A DNA stretch of 64,000 nucleotides, taken from the NCBI GenBank assembly GCA_025456145.1, contig JALOLD010000001.1:1-64000 (forward strand), read 5' to 3'. The notes under the pieces were generated by a model, which saw only the letters and a program-made list of their open reading frames with translations, had not been told where the DNA came from and searched no databases. Shown piece after piece: positions 46,204 through 57,706 of the stretch. The stretch is from Thermoanaerobaculales bacterium. GTDB lineage: Bacteria > Acidobacteriota > Thermoanaerobaculia > Thermoanaerobaculales > Sulfomarinibacteraceae. How positions within the stretch are numbered: position 1 is the first letter of the stretch; each line of letters opens with the position of its first letter. The position numbers and the translations under genes are program-made.

Positions 46204-46767
46204 TCAGCTCCCGAGCATCCCCGCTTTGAGCTCGTCGGACGGCGGATGGTCGCCGAGCCAGACCCGGAGCAGGGCGGCCCCGAAGTCGTCGCCCTCGATC
46301 ACTCCCTTGGTCGAGCCGTTGACCACGACGGTCGTCCCGGCGCCCGGAACGACCGTCAGCTCGACCACGTCCCCGACCTTCATGTCGCCGAAGAAGGCCT
46401 TGAAGGTCCCGAGACGGGATGCGACGGCGCCGGCCACCGCGGGTGAGTTCGCCGAGAACCCCTCGTCCCAGGCATCGTCGAGCTTCTTCTTGGTCACCTT
46501 GTCGGTGAGGAAGTGCATGACGACACGCTTCGTCCCCGACGCCTCGATCGCCGCGGCGCCGTCCCGGACCGGCGTGTCGAGGTAGAGCCCGGCGACATAG
46601 ACCTCGACCCACAGCTTCTTGCGCAGACCCAGGCCGTTGAGCACGAGCTCATCGTCGCCGACGGTGATCCGGTCGGCCATGGTCACGCCGGCGAGCTCGC
46701 CCGCCCCGGCCGTCGGAACCGTCATCACGCAGGCCACGATCACGAAGAGCGCCGCGATTGACCGCAT
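46204..46767 (-). CDS. Chalcone isomerase-like exported protein
   Basis: The 187-residue protein has a signal peptide (1-23, ending TAGAGE) and the block LNGLGLRKKLWVEVYVAGLYL (about 43-63), diagnostic of the chalcone isomerase-like (CHI-like) family in bacteria. VVMHFLTDKV and the C-terminal LRVWLGDHPPSD follow. Bacterial members have no proven isomerase activity and probably bind fatty acids or similar ligands. The start at 46767 is preceded by AAGGAGG; a TTG five codons upstream is unlikely. Its position next to the fad operon (divergent) fits a lipid role. Confidence 0.85.
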   Translation of the reverse strand: MRSIAALFVIVACVMTVPTAGAGELAGVTMADRITVGDDELVLNGLGLRKKLWVEVYVAGLYLDTPVRDGAAAIEASGTKRVVMHFLTDKVTKKKLDDAWDEGFSANSPAVAGAVASRLGTFKAFFGDMKVGDVVELTVVPGAGTTVVVNGSTKGVIEGDDFGAALLRVWLGDHPPSDELKAGMLGS

Positions 46768-46804
46768 CTCCTCCTCCTTCAACCGAACAACGTCGACTCA
46801 CCGT

Positions 46805-46810
46805 ATTGTA
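46805..46810 (-). promoter_or_regulatory. Candidate -10 box for the chalcone isomerase-like gene
   Basis: TACAAT on the minus strand lies 37 bases before the ATG at 46767. No convincing -35 is seen. The remaining 344-bp divergent gap (46768-47111) holds no gene but a FadR-like operator at 47027-47044. Confidence 0.35.
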
Positions 46811-47026
46811 CCCGATGCCCTCGGCTGGCCCGCCCCGCCCCTGAGCCGGAACCGGGTCGGTCCCGTCCGAAGATGCCGCACCGCGTCGGACGACGGCGCC
46901 GACCGGTCGATCCATCGAACCCTGTCGTGGATTCAGAGGTTTACCGACTCGGGCGCGGGGCGGTCCCGAGGGCCGTTCGGCCCTCCCGCCCGTCCCTCTT
47001 GCCAACTCGCGGCAGATCGTGGAGAA

Positions 47027-47044
47027 TGAATGAGTGTTCATTCA
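47027..47044. promoter_or_regulatory. FadR-like operator upstream of the fadN-fadA operon
   Basis: TGAATGA-gtgt-TCATTCA is a perfect 7+4+7 palindrome, 68 bases upstream of the fadN start. It has the layout TGAATGA-N4-TCATTCA recalled for TetR-type fatty-acid degradation repressors (Bacillus subtilis FadR). The regulator gene is not in the window. A weak promoter (TTGGCG, 17 bases, TACTCT) lies downstream at 47064-47092. Confidence 0.6.
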
Positions 47045-47111
47045 GCACGCCGCCGCCCCCACCTTGGCGCGGTCGGAATTTCTCACTACTCTGACGTCGG
47101 GAGGTTGACCC

Positions 47112-49538
<2,427 letters not shown>

Positions 49539-49552
49539 AGGGGGAGACCGCC

Positions 49553-50716
49553 ATGCGAGAAGCCGTCATCGTATCCGTTGCCAGGACCCCCGTCGGCCGG
49601 GCGAAGAAGGGCAGCCTCAGGGACACCCGGCCGGAGTACTTCGCATCGGAGATGCTCAAGGAGCTGGTTCGACGGACGCCCGGTCTCGAGCCCGCCATGG
49701 TCGACGACGTCATCCTCGGCTGCGCCATGCCCGAGGGCGAGCAGGGAATGAACATCGCCCGGCTCGTCGCCTTTGCCGCCGGCTTCCCGGTCGAGGTCCC
49801 GGCGATGACCGTCAACCGCTTCTGCTCGTCGGGCTCGCAGACCATCGCCCTCGCCGCCGACTCGATCCGTGCCGGCAGCGCCGACATCGTCATCGCCGGT
49901 GGCGTCGAGTCGATGTCGATGGTCGCGATGGGGGGCAACAAGCCGATCGCCTACCCGGGGCTGATGAGCACCATGCCCAACGCCTACGCCGCCATGGGTA
50001 CCACCGCCGAGGTCGTGGCGAAGCGCTTCGACATCACCCGCGAGGCCCAGGACGAGTACGCCTACCACTCGCACATGAAGGCGGTCGCCGCCATCGGCGA
50101 GGGGAAGTTCGTCGACGAGATCGTCCCCCTCACGGTGCGGACCCGCGACAACGGCGCCTGGACCGAGCACCTCTTCACGACCGACGAGGGCCCGCGGGCG
50201 GACACAACGATCGAGGGTCTGGCAAAGCTCAAGCCGGTGTTCGACCCCAAGGGCACCGTCACCGCCGGCAACGCGTCGCAGATCAACGACGGCGCGGCCG
50301 CGGTCGTCCTGATGGGGGACGACCGGGCGCGCGAGCTCGGCCTCGAGCCGATCGCCGTCGTCCGCGAGTGGGCGGTGGCCGGCGTCGAGCCCGACGTCAT
50401 GGGCATCGGTCCGGTCAAGGCGGTGCCGAAGATGCTCGCGAAGGCCGGTCTCACCCTCGACGACATCGACCTCGTCGAGATCAACGAGGCCTTCGCCAGC
50501 CAGTCGATCTACTGCGTCCGGACCCTCGGCCTCGACCCGGCGAAGACCAACGTCAACGGCGGCGCGATCGCGACCGGGCACCCGCTCGGGGCGACCGGCG
50601 CGGTGCTCACCGTCAAGCTGCTCGGCGAGCTCGAGCGCCGGAGCGCCCAGCGCGGCATCGTGACGATGTGCATCGGCGGCGGGATGGGCTTCGCCTACCT
50701 GCTCGAGATGGCCTGA
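49553..50716 (+). CDS. fadA: Acetyl-CoA acyltransferase (3-ketoacyl-CoA thiolase)
   Basis: The 387-residue thiolase releases acetyl-CoA in the last step of beta-oxidation. Catalytic residues are visible: Cys91 in NRFCSSG, His in [15 protein letters not shown] and Cys373 in [15 protein letters not shown] lies before the ATG. With fadN upstream it forms a compact two-gene beta-oxidation operon ended by a strong intrinsic terminator. An acyl-CoA dehydrogenase is not in the window. Confidence 0.95.
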   Translation: MREAVIVSVARTPVGRAKKGSLRDTRPEYFASEMLKELVRRTPGLEPAMVDDVILGCAMPEGEQGMNIARLVAFAAGFPVEVPAMTVNRFCSSGSQTIALAADSIRAGSADIVIAGGVESMSMVAMGGNKPIAYPGLMSTMPNAYAAMGTTAEVVAKRFDITREAQDEYAYHSHMKAVAAIGEGKFVDEIVPLTVRTRDNGAWTEHLFTTDEGPRADTTIEGLAKLKPVFDPKGTVTAGNASQINDGAAAVVLMGDDRARELGLEPIAVVREWAVAGVEPDVMGIGPVKAVPKMLAKAGLTLDDIDLVEINEAFASQSIYCVRTLGLDPAKTNVNGGAIATGHPLGATGAVLTVKLLGELERRSAQRGIVTMCIGGGMGFAYLLEMA

Positions 50717-50738
50717 TACAGCTCCCCTTTCCGAATGA

Positions 50739-50773
50739 CCAAACGCCTCGGCTCGGCCGAGGCGTTTGGTTTT
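50739..50773 (+). terminator. Intrinsic terminator of the fadN-fadA operon
   Basis: CCAAACGCCTCGGC and GCCGAGGCGTTTGG form a perfect 14-bp stem with a TCG loop, followed by TTTT (50770-50773). It can also serve the minus-strand gene ending at 50791, since the complement starts with AAAACC and has the same stem. Confidence 0.9.
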
Positions 50774-50790
50774 ACGGAAGGTAGGCTGCG

Positions 50791-51090
50791 TCAGACTGCC
50801 CGCGCACCCACCTCGGTCAACGCCAGGCCGAAGTAATGCTCGAAGCGGTCGGCGAACGCGGCGTGCAGTGGCGCGACCCGTTGGCCGACCAGCACGGCGC
50901 GAAAGCCCGCCCCGCGTGGGACGATCCGGTACTCGAAGCGGGTCGTGCCCATCCAGCGGAACTCAATGTTCAGCCGGTCGTCGTCGAGGTTGATCGCGAA
51001 ACGGCGATCGAAGCCTCTCGCCGCGAGACCGTCGCGGACGGTCTCGACGAGCTGACGCGGGGTCATCGATTCGACCTCGAAGGACTGCAT
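50791..51090 (-). CDS. Small conserved-looking protein of unknown function
   Basis: The 99-residue product is soluble, mixed alpha/beta, with no signal peptide and no motif that I recognise. FEYRIVPRGAGFRAVLVG looks like paired strands and the end LALTEVGARAV is helical. A shorter start is available at Met9. The coding bias matches the neighbours and it is bounded by two terminator-like hairpins, so it seems a real single gene. Confidence 0.6.
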   Translation of the reverse strand: MQSFEVESMTPRQLVETVRDGLAARGFDRRFAINLDDDRLNIEFRWMGTTRFEYRIVPRGAGFRAVLVGQRVAPLHAAFADRFEHYFGLALTEVGARAV

Positions 51091-51097
51091 GAAGCAA

Positions 51098-51127
51098 CGG
51101 CGGGCGCGGTGACCACCGCGCCCGCCG
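51098..51127 (-). terminator. Terminator-like hairpin after the tetraheme cytochrome gene
   Basis: CGGCGGGCGCGGT and ACCGCGCCCGCCG form a perfect 13-bp stem with a four-base loop, 21 bases after the cytochrome stop; TTGCTTC follows on the minus strand. It separates that gene from the 99-residue protein gene. Confidence 0.65.
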
Positions 51128-51148
51128 GTCGTCTCGTCGGATCGGCGC

Positions 51149-51613
51149 CTACTCGGCGGCCTTGAACTCGTGGATCGCGGCCTTGTTGTTGAGGTTGTCC
51201 GCGAAGACCACGGCCTTGGAGTGGCCGTTGTCCTGGTGGCAGGCGTCGCAGGTCGCCTGGGTCGGGATCACGAGACCGTTGGCGATCGCGGCGTCGCGGT
51301 CCTTCATGACGCTCATCTTCTTGAAGTCGGCGCCGGGTCCGTGGCAGGCCTCGCACTGGACACCCGGCAGCGCCTCGTCCGAGTTGGTCGCATGGCAGCC
51401 GAGGCACTTGGCCTCGAACGCCGGATCGGTCGAGCCCTTGGCCGCATCGGTCGCCTTGGCATGGGTCGTCTCGGCCCACGAGGCGTACTGCACCTTGTGG
51501 CACATCTTGCACTTGTCGGCGCCGACATAGGCGTGGTCGCCGGCAGTCGCGGTCAAGGCCGCGAGGGCGAGGACGGCGAGCCCGATGGCGCAGAAGATCA
51601 GGGGCTTTCTCAT
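51149..51613 (-). CDS. Tetraheme c-type cytochrome
   Basis: The 154-residue protein has a signal peptide (1-24, ending TATAGD) and four CxxCH heme-binding motifs: CKMCH, CLGCH, CEACH and CDACH. Spacing and the GVQCEACHGPGADF block resemble the cytochrome c554/multiheme family found in periplasmic electron transfer. The start at 51613 has AAGGAGG upstream. No terminal oxidase or reductase lies nearby, so partners are unknown. Confidence 0.93.
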   Translation of the reverse strand: MRKPLIFCAIGLAVLALAALTATAGDHAYVGADKCKMCHKVQYASWAETTHAKATDAAKGSTDPAFEAKCLGCHATNSDEALPGVQCEACHGPGADFKKMSVMKDRDAAIANGLVIPTQATCDACHQDNGHSKAVVFADNLNNKAAIHEFKAAE

Positions 51614-51837
51614 CGCGATTCCTCCTTCTTTCGGCCGACCCCCGGGGATCGGAGCTGGTTGAATGTACCACCGTCTCAGAGCACGATCAAGAACGACATT
51701 TCCGTGACCGGGGCGGCCCCGGCGACTCCTGCCGCCCATCCAGTATCGTCGGTTCGACTCCCGCCCGTCAAGGCGCAAGTGACGGGGAAAAGACCAGTTG
51801 AGAGGTTGCTCAATCGCCTGCTGGAGATCGTCTCGGA

Positions 51838-54477
51838 TCACCACCGGTCGATCTCGACACCGTCAAAGACCAGCAGACGGCTGCTCACCGACAGCCGGTT
51901 GACGACCAGTCGACCGGTCCGGGGCTCGACGGTGAAGGGCAGGTACTCGAGCTGGATCGGCGCCCGAGCCCCGATGTCGAGCCGGGCGCGCCGGGTCCAT
52001 CCCTGGCGATCGTCGTCGAGCTCCCAAAGCTCGACGGCATCGTCGGTCGGCGACCTGCGGAGCTGGAGCAGCCCTCCGGTACGGGGGTCCCACACGGCGC
52101 GGCTGGGAACCGGCCCGAGCCTCCTCGGCTCGCCGCCGTCCAGAGCCACGACCCAGGTTCCCTGATCCGGGTCCGAGTCCTCGGTCCAGATCGAGTAGGC
52201 GATCTCGGCGCCGTCGGGGCTCCAGCTCGGGTAGTCGCCCCCCGGTCCGCTGACCGCTCGGGGCTCGCCACCCGCGGCCGAAACCACCCAGACCCTGATC
52301 GGCGAGCCGCCGGCGAACGCAATCCTGTCCCCTCCCGGCGACCACGAGACGAGCTCGGAGCTTTCGACGTCGCGCGCCAGGGTCACCGCCTCTCCGCCGG
52401 CGATCGGCCTCACACGAAGCTCGGTGACGCCCTCGCCCCGGGCCAGGTAGGCGACCCGGGTCCCGTCGGGCGACACCACCGGGCACGAGGCCTCCTCCTC
52501 GGCCTCGGTGAGCGGCCGCGCAACACCACCGTCGGCCGGCCGGAGGTAGATCTTGGCCAGCCCGCCGTGGGTCTGACGGTAGACCACGGCGCCATCGGCG
52601 GCGCGGCTCCCCCACCCCACTCGGGGCGCGTCGCACAGCAGACAGCTCCAGCCGTCGCCGTCCGGATCCACCGAGATGATGTCGTAGCTCCGCTCGTTGT
52701 GCACCGCGGCGAGCCGTCCGTCGCCCGAAAACGTCGGATACCTGAGGTCCTCCTGGTTGTCCGGGAGCAACGGCTGCATGCCCCTCCCGGTGAGCCTGAC
52801 GAGCTGACCGTCGACCGAGGCGGCCATCGCGCGCCCCCCGGGCGCCCAGTCGGCGCCGTGCACGTCCCGACCGGGCGCCAGCCACTCGTCGATCCTCCGC
52901 CCCGACGGGTCGCTGACGAAGATCCCCGGGTCGGTGTCGGTGGCGCCGCCGAGCAGAGCGAACCCGCCCCCCGGTCTGGGGTAGACCTCCCACCACGAGA
53001 CGCCCTCGGCGGCGTCGATCAACCGGGTTTCGCGACCGGTCTCGAGATCGGCGGTCCAGACCGCCGACCCTCCCTCCTCGACCCTCGTGAAGACCAGCGT
53101 CGAGCGGTCCTGCCAAACGGCGTGGAGCGCATTGTCGATCGCGGCCACGGGCGGTCCGCCGACCGTCGGCACCACCTGGACCGCCTGCGAGCTGCCGCTG
53201 ATCACCGACACCACGACCGCTGCCGAGTCGGGTGAGAACGCCGGGTGTCCGGGGACCTCCGTCCCGCCACCCTCGATGAGGACCCGAGGCTCGTCGCCGG
53301 AGACCGGTACGATCAGCACCTCTCCTCGGTCGCCGTCGGTCCGGCCGACCGCGAGCATGCTGCCGTTCGGGCTCCAGGCGGGACGGAACAGGTCGCCGGT
53401 TCCCCCGAGCACCTCGGTCATCGACCACCGGCCGGGGTCGGGGCGTCGGGGCTCCCAACCGGCCCGGCCGCGCCACAGCCCGACCGCGATGCCGGCCGCC
53501 GCGGCGATCAGGGCCGCGATCGCGATCGCGCGGCGCTGCCGGGCGCGCCGCAACCGGCTCGCCGCCACCGCCCCGGAGAGGTTGGTGACCGTCCTGACTC
53601 CCGACCCCGAGGCCGACTCGACGGCGATCACCGTCGCGAGGTCCCGGCCGAGCTCCGCCGCGTTGCCATAGCGATTGCCGGGATCACGGGAAAGGCAGCG
53701 CTCGACGATCTCGTAGACCGGTGCCGGCAGCCCCGGGGCGAGGTCCTCGATCGGGGCGAACTCGCACCGCACCACCGCTTGGAGGACCCGCATCGGGGTG
53801 TCCCCGGTAAACGCCCTGGCACCGGTCAGCGCCTCGTACAGCACGGCGCCGAACGAGAACACGTCGCTCGCCGGGCTCACCCCCTGGCCGAGCGCCTGCT
53901 CGGGGGCCATGTAGGGGCACGAGCCGAGGACCATCCCCGGGGTGGTCAGCGTCTCCTCCGGGACCCCGCCGCCGCGCTGGGTCAACCGGGCCAGCCCGAA
54001 GTCGAGGACGACGACGTGGTTTTCGTCGTCGACCATGATGTTCGACGGTTTGAGGTCGCGATGGACGATGCCGGCCGTGTGGGCCGCCGCGAGGGCCCTG
54101 GCGACCTGCTCGAACCAGCCCAGCACCCGGAGGTAGTCGGTCCGATCGACGACCATCTCGCTCAGGGGTCGGCCCCTCACCAGCTCCATGACCAGGAACG
54201 GCAGGTCCTCCCCACTCCCCGGGTCGGCGGTGCCGATGTCGTAGATTCCGACGACGTTGGGATGCTGCAGCCGCCCCAGCGCCCGCGCTTCGCGCTCGAA
54301 TCGCCGCTCCGTGGACGGGTCCTTGACCAGCTCGCGGGGCAGGATCTTGAGCGCCACCTCGCGGTCGAGCAGCTCGTCGTTGGCCCGCCACACCGAGCCC
54401 ATCCCGCCGATCCCGATCCGCTCGACGAGCCGGTAGCGCGCGAGCTTGAGGCCTGCAGCGAGCTGTCCGTACACCAT
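51838..54477 (-). CDS. Ser/Thr protein kinase with transmembrane helix and TolB/WD40-like beta-propeller
   Basis: The 879-residue protein has an N-terminal Hanks-type kinase domain (14-280): GIGGMGSV glycine loop, Lys44 in VALKIL, HRDLKPSN with Asp141 and DFG at 159-161. A transmembrane helix (about 312-332) follows. The external part (about 350-879) consists of repeated PD40-type blades (for example FRPAWSPNGSMLAVGR, HPAFSPDSAAVVVSV, YPSWSPDGAEIAYSI). The propeller likely senses a ligand or cell-wall state. TATCAT sits seven bases before the ATG with no ribosome-binding site. Kinases of this build are frequent in Acidobacteriota and Myxococcota. Confidence 0.93.
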   Translation of the reverse strand: MVYGQLAAGLKLARYRLVERIGIGGMGSVWRANDELLDREVALKILPRELVKDPSTERRFEREARALGRLQHPNVVGIYDIGTADPGSGEDLPFLVMELVRGRPLSEMVVDRTDYLRVLGWFEQVARALAAAHTAGIVHRDLKPSNIMVDDENHVVVLDFGLARLTQRGGGVPEETLTTPGMVLGSCPYMAPEQALGQGVSPASDVFSFGAVLYEALTGARAFTGDTPMRVLQAVVRCEFAPIEDLAPGLPAPVYEIVERCLSRDPGNRYGNAAELGRDLATVIAVESASGSGVRTVTNLSGAVAASRLRRARQRRAIAIAALIAAAAGIAVGLWRGRAGWEPRRPDPGRWSMTEVLGGTGDLFRPAWSPNGSMLAVGRTDGDRGEVLIVPVSGDEPRVLIEGGGTEVPGHPAFSPDSAAVVVSVISGSSQAVQVVPTVGGPPVAAIDNALHAVWQDRSTLVFTRVEEGGSAVWTADLETGRETRLIDAAEGVSWWEVYPRPGGGFALLGGATDTDPGIFVSDPSGRRIDEWLAPGRDVHGADWAPGGRAMAASVDGQLVRLTGRGMQPLLPDNQEDLRYPTFSGDGRLAAVHNERSYDIISVDPDGDGWSCLLCDAPRVGWGSRAADGAVVYRQTHGGLAKIYLRPADGGVARPLTEAEEEASCPVVSPDGTRVAYLARGEGVTELRVRPIAGGEAVTLARDVESSELVSWSPGGDRIAFAGGSPIRVWVVSAAGGEPRAVSGPGGDYPSWSPDGAEIAYSIWTEDSDPDQGTWVVALDGGEPRRLGPVPSRAVWDPRTGGLLQLRRSPTDDAVELWELDDDRQGWTRRARLDIGARAPIQLEYLPFTVEPRTGRLVVNRLSVSSRLLVFDGVEIDRW

Positions 54478-54484
54478 CGCCTCA

Positions 54485-54490
54485 ATGATA
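54485..54490 (-). promoter_or_regulatory. -10 box directly before the Ser/Thr kinase gene (leaderless candidate)
   Basis: TATCAT on the minus strand (5 of 6 consensus bases) ends seven bases before the kinase ATG; the seven bases TGAGGCG are too few for a functional Shine-Dalgarno spacing. A leaderless transcript is inferred. Confidence 0.5.
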
Positions 54491-54504
54491 GCGGGCGCCG
54501 GGTC

Positions 54505-55116
54505 TCAGCGGTCGTCGGGCCCGGCGAGGGGCGGCGGGAACAGCCAGGCGGCGGCCCCCGGCGGCGCGCCCTCGGGCTCGTGGCACCGACGGCACCGCGC
54601 CTCGTACACCTCGGTGGCGCCGACCACCACCCGCTCGGTGTCCCCGGTGAGACGTTGGGTGTAGCTCGCCGCGGCGCCGCAGCGGGCGCAGATCGCCTGG
54701 ATCTTGTGGACCTTCTCGGCGATCGCGAGCAGCTCGGGCATCGGGCCGAACGGGACGCCGCGGTAGTCCATGTCGAGCCCGGCGACGATCACCCGCTTGC
54801 CGAGGTTGGCGAGGTGGGTGCAGACCCCCGGCAGGGCCTCGTCGAAGAACTGGCCCTCGTCGATCCCGACGACCTCGGTCCGTGGGTCGAGCCGGGCCTT
54901 CACCTCGGCGGCGCTCTCGATGACCTCGCACGGGACCCGCCACTGGGAGTGCGACACGACGTCGTTGTCGGAGAACCTGGTGTCGAGGGCCGGCTTGAAG
55001 ACCTGGACCCGCTGGCGCGCGATCGCGGCCCGCCGCAGCAGCCGGATCAGCTCCTCCGACTTGCCCGAGAACATCGGGCCGGCCACCACCTCGATCCAGC
55101 CGCCGCCCGGACGCAT
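54505..55116 (-). CDS. tdk: Thymidine kinase (type II)
   Basis: Thymidine kinase salvages deoxythymidine to dTMP. The 203-residue protein has the P-loop [15 protein letters not shown], the catalytic DEGQFF block, GLDMDYRG and zinc-ribbon cysteines (CARCG and CRRCH) around the lasso loop, as in bacterial type II enzymes. The start at 55116 was chosen because the domain begins there; a GTG two codons upstream is also possible. It is 28 bp upstream of the kinase gene on the same strand and diverges from the AhpD-like gene. Confidence 0.92.
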   Translation of the reverse strand: MRPGGGWIEVVAGPMFSGKSEELIRLLRRAAIARQRVQVFKPALDTRFSDNDVVSHSQWRVPCEVIESAAEVKARLDPRTEVVGIDEGQFFDEALPGVCTHLANLGKRVIVAGLDMDYRGVPFGPMPELLAIAEKVHKIQAICARCGAAASYTQRLTGDTERVVVGATEVYEARCRRCHEPEGAPPGAAAWLFPPPLAGPDDR

Positions 55117-55182
55117 TGGGATCACGACATGCCTCGCATGATCCGGAAGAGTAGCACCGACCGGCCGGCATCGAGTATCTTC

Positions 55183-55206
55183 GTCGGGCCGCGACGGCGG
55201 CCCGAC
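55183..55206. other. 10-bp hairpin in the leader of the AhpD-like gene
   Basis: GTCGGGCCGC and GCGGCCCGAC form a perfect stem with a GACG loop, 20 bases before the ATG at 55227 and in the divergent space toward tdk. It may be an operator, a leader hairpin or a terminator from the opposite direction. Confidence 0.4.
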
Positions 55207-55226
55207 CACGATCGACAGGAGAATCC

Positions 55227-55574
55227 ATGGCTCACCGGACCATCGACGAGTTCAAGGCCGAGCGAGAGGCCCTCACCGAGCTGACCCTCGCCAAGGCCAA
55301 CCTCGAGATCAAGCGTTTCTTCAACCTCGACAGCCAGGCCTACCGGGACGGCGCCCTGCCCGCGCGGACCAAGGAGCTGCTCGGGCTCGTCGCGTCGATG
55401 GTCCTGCGCTGCGACGACTGCATCTTCTACCACCTCGACCGCTGCCGCGAGGAGGGCGTCGCCGATGAGGAGCTCCAGGAGGCGATGTCGATCGCGCTGG
55501 TGGTCGGCGGCTCGATCGTCATCCCGCACCTCCGGCGCGCCGTCCGGGCCTGGGAGGAGCTGAGCGGGCGTTGA
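55227..55574 (+). CDS. Carboxymuconolactone decarboxylase family protein (AhpD-like)
   Basis: The 115-residue protein has the AhpD-like fold signature: helices around [17 protein letters not shown] and the redox-type motif CDDCIFYH, with the ending [13 protein letters not shown]. Members with CxxC are peroxidase partners or disulfide reductases; others are decarboxylases. AGGAG precedes the ATG. It faces away from tdk and converges on the GNAT gene, so no operon context helps. Confidence 0.9.
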   Translation: MAHRTIDEFKAEREALTELTLAKANLEIKRFFNLDSQAYRDGALPARTKELLGLVASMVLRCDDCIFYHLDRCREEGVADEELQEAMSIALVVGGSIVIPHLRRAVRAWEELSGR

Positions 55575-55598
55575 CGCCCCGCCAGTCGCGGGCGCCGT

Positions 55599-56573
55599 TC
55601 AGAACACGTCCCAATCGCCGGTCTGGAGAGCCCACCTCGCCATCGCCGGAGCACCCGGCCCCGACCCGGCGCGGCGGACGACGAGCACCTGGCGCTTCGG
55701 CAGAAGGAAGCTCGGGACCGGTGCGAGCAGCGACCTCGCGGCGGTCCACGCCGACAGCGGGGTGCTCATCAGCGCCATCGTCCCGAGGCCGACCGAGCCA
55801 GCCCAGGCCGCCGCGTGAGACAGCAGAGCGACCTGCGAGGCGGCGGTCGGCGCGAGCAGCTCCATGACGAGGGCCAGCTCCCGGTCGAGCACCCTGACCC
55901 GGCGAACGACGCAGACTCCCACCCCCTGCCGGTCATCGTCGACAAAGCACGTATAGCGGTGGAGCGGATGGTCCGCGTACCGCCAGTTGAGATAGTCAAC
56001 GCCACGATCGAGGTGAGGCCGGCCGGCCCCAAAACCTGAGCCGGTCGGCTGGTGCTCCGGTCCGAACCGGTCGACAGTCTGGATCGTCCCGCGGTGTCGC
56101 CCGGTCAGCCGGACGCACGGGCAGACCCAGGTGGTCAGGATGACGTTCTCGGAGAAGCCGAGCTTGAGGAACGCGCCGATCGACCCGGCGTTGGGAAAGC
56201 CGAACAGCAGGTCTCCTGACGAAACGGACTCGACGAGGCGGACGAGGGTCGCCAGGAGGAGACCCCTCCGGCGTGCTGCGGGGAGCGTCGCCACGTCGAG
56301 GAAGTGCCACCCGGTGATCGGCTCGCCGTCGACGACCACCCGCAGCGGGAGCATCGCGCTCGAGCTCAACGTCTGCGAGCCCTCGCTGAGGGTCGCGATC
56401 CTCCCGGTCCCAGCGGGCGTGCGGTACTTCCAGCGATAGTGCTCCGCCGTCATGTGCTCGTCGGTCGCCCGAGACCTGGTAAGCAGATCGCGAAAGGCCT
56501 CCCGCTGGAAGGCCGCATAGGCCTCGAGGTCGACCTCGGAGGCCGGTTCAACGACGATCACTGGCCCGGTCAT
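55599..56573 (-). CDS. GNAT family N-acetyltransferase
   Basis: The 324-residue protein has an N-terminal GNAT-like domain: FLDVATLPAARRRGLLLATLVRL contains the R-x-x-G-x-x-x CoA pyrophosphate loop in the form ARRRGL, and FGFPNAGSIGAFLKLGF the following helix. The C-terminal part looks like a second, Eis-like acetyltransferase half. The substrate is unknown. ATG 56573 is preceded by an in-frame GTG at 56576. The ChbG/YdjC-like gene is 43 bp upstream on the same strand. Confidence 0.8.
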   Translation of the reverse strand: MTGPVIVVEPASEVDLEAYAAFQREAFRDLLTRSRATDEHMTAEHYRWKYRTPAGTGRIATLSEGSQTLSSSAMLPLRVVVDGEPITGWHFLDVATLPAARRRGLLLATLVRLVESVSSGDLLFGFPNAGSIGAFLKLGFSENVILTTWVCPCVRLTGRHRGTIQTVDRFGPEHQPTGSGFGAGRPHLDRGVDYLNWRYADHPLHRYTCFVDDDRQGVGVCVVRRVRVLDRELALVMELLAPTAASQVALLSHAAAWAGSVGLGTMALMSTPLSAWTAARSLLAPVPSFLLPKRQVLVVRRAGSGPGAPAMARWALQTGDWDVF

Positions 56574-56616
56574 CACCCCGAGATCATGGGCGCTTCGCCG
56601 ACTCGAGGGGGCTCGC

Positions 56617-57585
56617 TCACGCGACCCGCCGGCGCCGTTCGTCGGGGGATCGCGGCGATCGGAGCCTCTTCAGCTCCTCGAACTCGTCGTCCCGGGAGGG
56701 GCTCAGGACGAACGACGCCCGGTTCGGGCTGCCGTTCCACCGTCCGAGCTCGGACCTCTCGGCCCGCCCGATGTGGACCACCACTTCGATTCTCCGCGCG
56801 CCCTGCCGGCGGGCCGCGGCGATCCCGGCCGCGATGTTGGCCCGGCTCATCATCCCGCTGTAGAGAACCCCCAGCAGCCGGTCCGGCGAGGTCCGCCCCG
56901 CGGCCTCGCTGGACTCGGCGTTGCCCCCCGACAGCCGGACCAGCACCTCGCGCTTGACGCAGTTGGCGGCGAACCGTCTCGACCAGCAGTCACTGACCCT
57001 TCTGGAGACGTAGAACGGCTCGCGGACGTTGCGGATCTCCGGGATGCCGTACTCCCTCGCCAGCTTGACCGCCAGGCGGAACAGGAAGGGCACCATGTGC
57101 ACGTGGATGTGCCCGTCGAGCGCGGTCAGCGGGCGGGGGTCGACGATGGCGATCACGTTCTCGATCTGGGCGCGCCACTCCCGCTCGACCTCGGAGAGCA
57201 GCGCGTTCCTCTCCTTGGTGGTGCTTCGGGCGAGGTGCCGGCTCAGCATACCGACGAACTCGGCGTTGAAGAAGCCGGCTCGGTCGACCAGGCGCGCGAC
57301 CCGCGGCGCCGGCGTGATCGGCCGGCCCTCGCCGAGGTTGAGGTGGACCGAGATCCGGGCCGGGCGGTCGGGGAGCGCCGCCAGCCGGGCCGAGATCGCC
57401 TCAGGATGGTCGCAGTCGCCGAAGACGCTGAAGCTGTCGAGCAGCCCGGACTCCCAGGCATCGCACAGCCGAGCGGTCATCGACGGCGTCGCCCCCATGT
57501 CGTCGGCATGGACGAAGACCCCGTTGGCGGGGCGGAGAAGCCGCGTGCCGTTCCCGGCGTCGGCGAGGTGGACCGTGGCGTTCAT
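56617..57585 (-). CDS. ChbG/HpnK (YdjC) family carbohydrate deacetylase
   Basis: The 322-residue protein matches the YdjC-like deacetylase family, which removes N-acetyl groups from diacetylchitobiose or related sugars (HpnK acts in hopanoid synthesis). Metal ligands are visible: HADDMG (about 26-31), the SVHLNLGEG motif, and ALDGHIHVHMVP with two histidines. It sits between the GNAT gene and the E3 gene on the same strand. Substrate cannot be told from context. Confidence 0.85.
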   Translation of the reverse strand: MNATVHLADAGNGTRLLRPANGVFVHADDMGATPSMTARLCDAWESGLLDSFSVFGDCDHPEAISARLAALPDRPARISVHLNLGEGRPITPAPRVARLVDRAGFFNAEFVGMLSRHLARSTTKERNALLSEVEREWRAQIENVIAIVDPRPLTALDGHIHVHMVPFLFRLAVKLAREYGIPEIRNVREPFYVSRRVSDCWSRRFAANCVKREVLVRLSGGNAESSEAAGRTSPDRLLGVLYSGMMSRANIAAGIAAARRQGARRIEVVVHIGRAERSELGRWNGSPNRASFVLSPSRDDEFEELKRLRSPRSPDERRRRVA

Positions 57586-57680
57586 GGGCTGGCTTCAACG
57601 AGTCGCGGATCCCGAGGCTCCTTTCACCCGACCCGAGCCTACCACGTGAACCCCCCAGCCGTACCCGGGGCGCTCGGCGA

Positions 57681-57706
57681 AGCCCCTCCGGCCCACCGGA
57701 GGGGCT
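57681..57706 (-). terminator. Hairpin at the end of the 2-oxoacid dehydrogenase operon
   Basis: AGCCCCTCCGG and CCGGAGGGGCT form a perfect 11-bp stem with a four-base loop that starts at the lpd stop codon. No U-tract follows. It may end the operon or protect the mRNA. Confidence 0.55.

Noticed and set aside
47064-47092. TTGGCG-17-TACTCT as the fadN promoter
   Set aside because: The spacing is right but both boxes are weak; it is mentioned with the operator and not listed as a separate feature.
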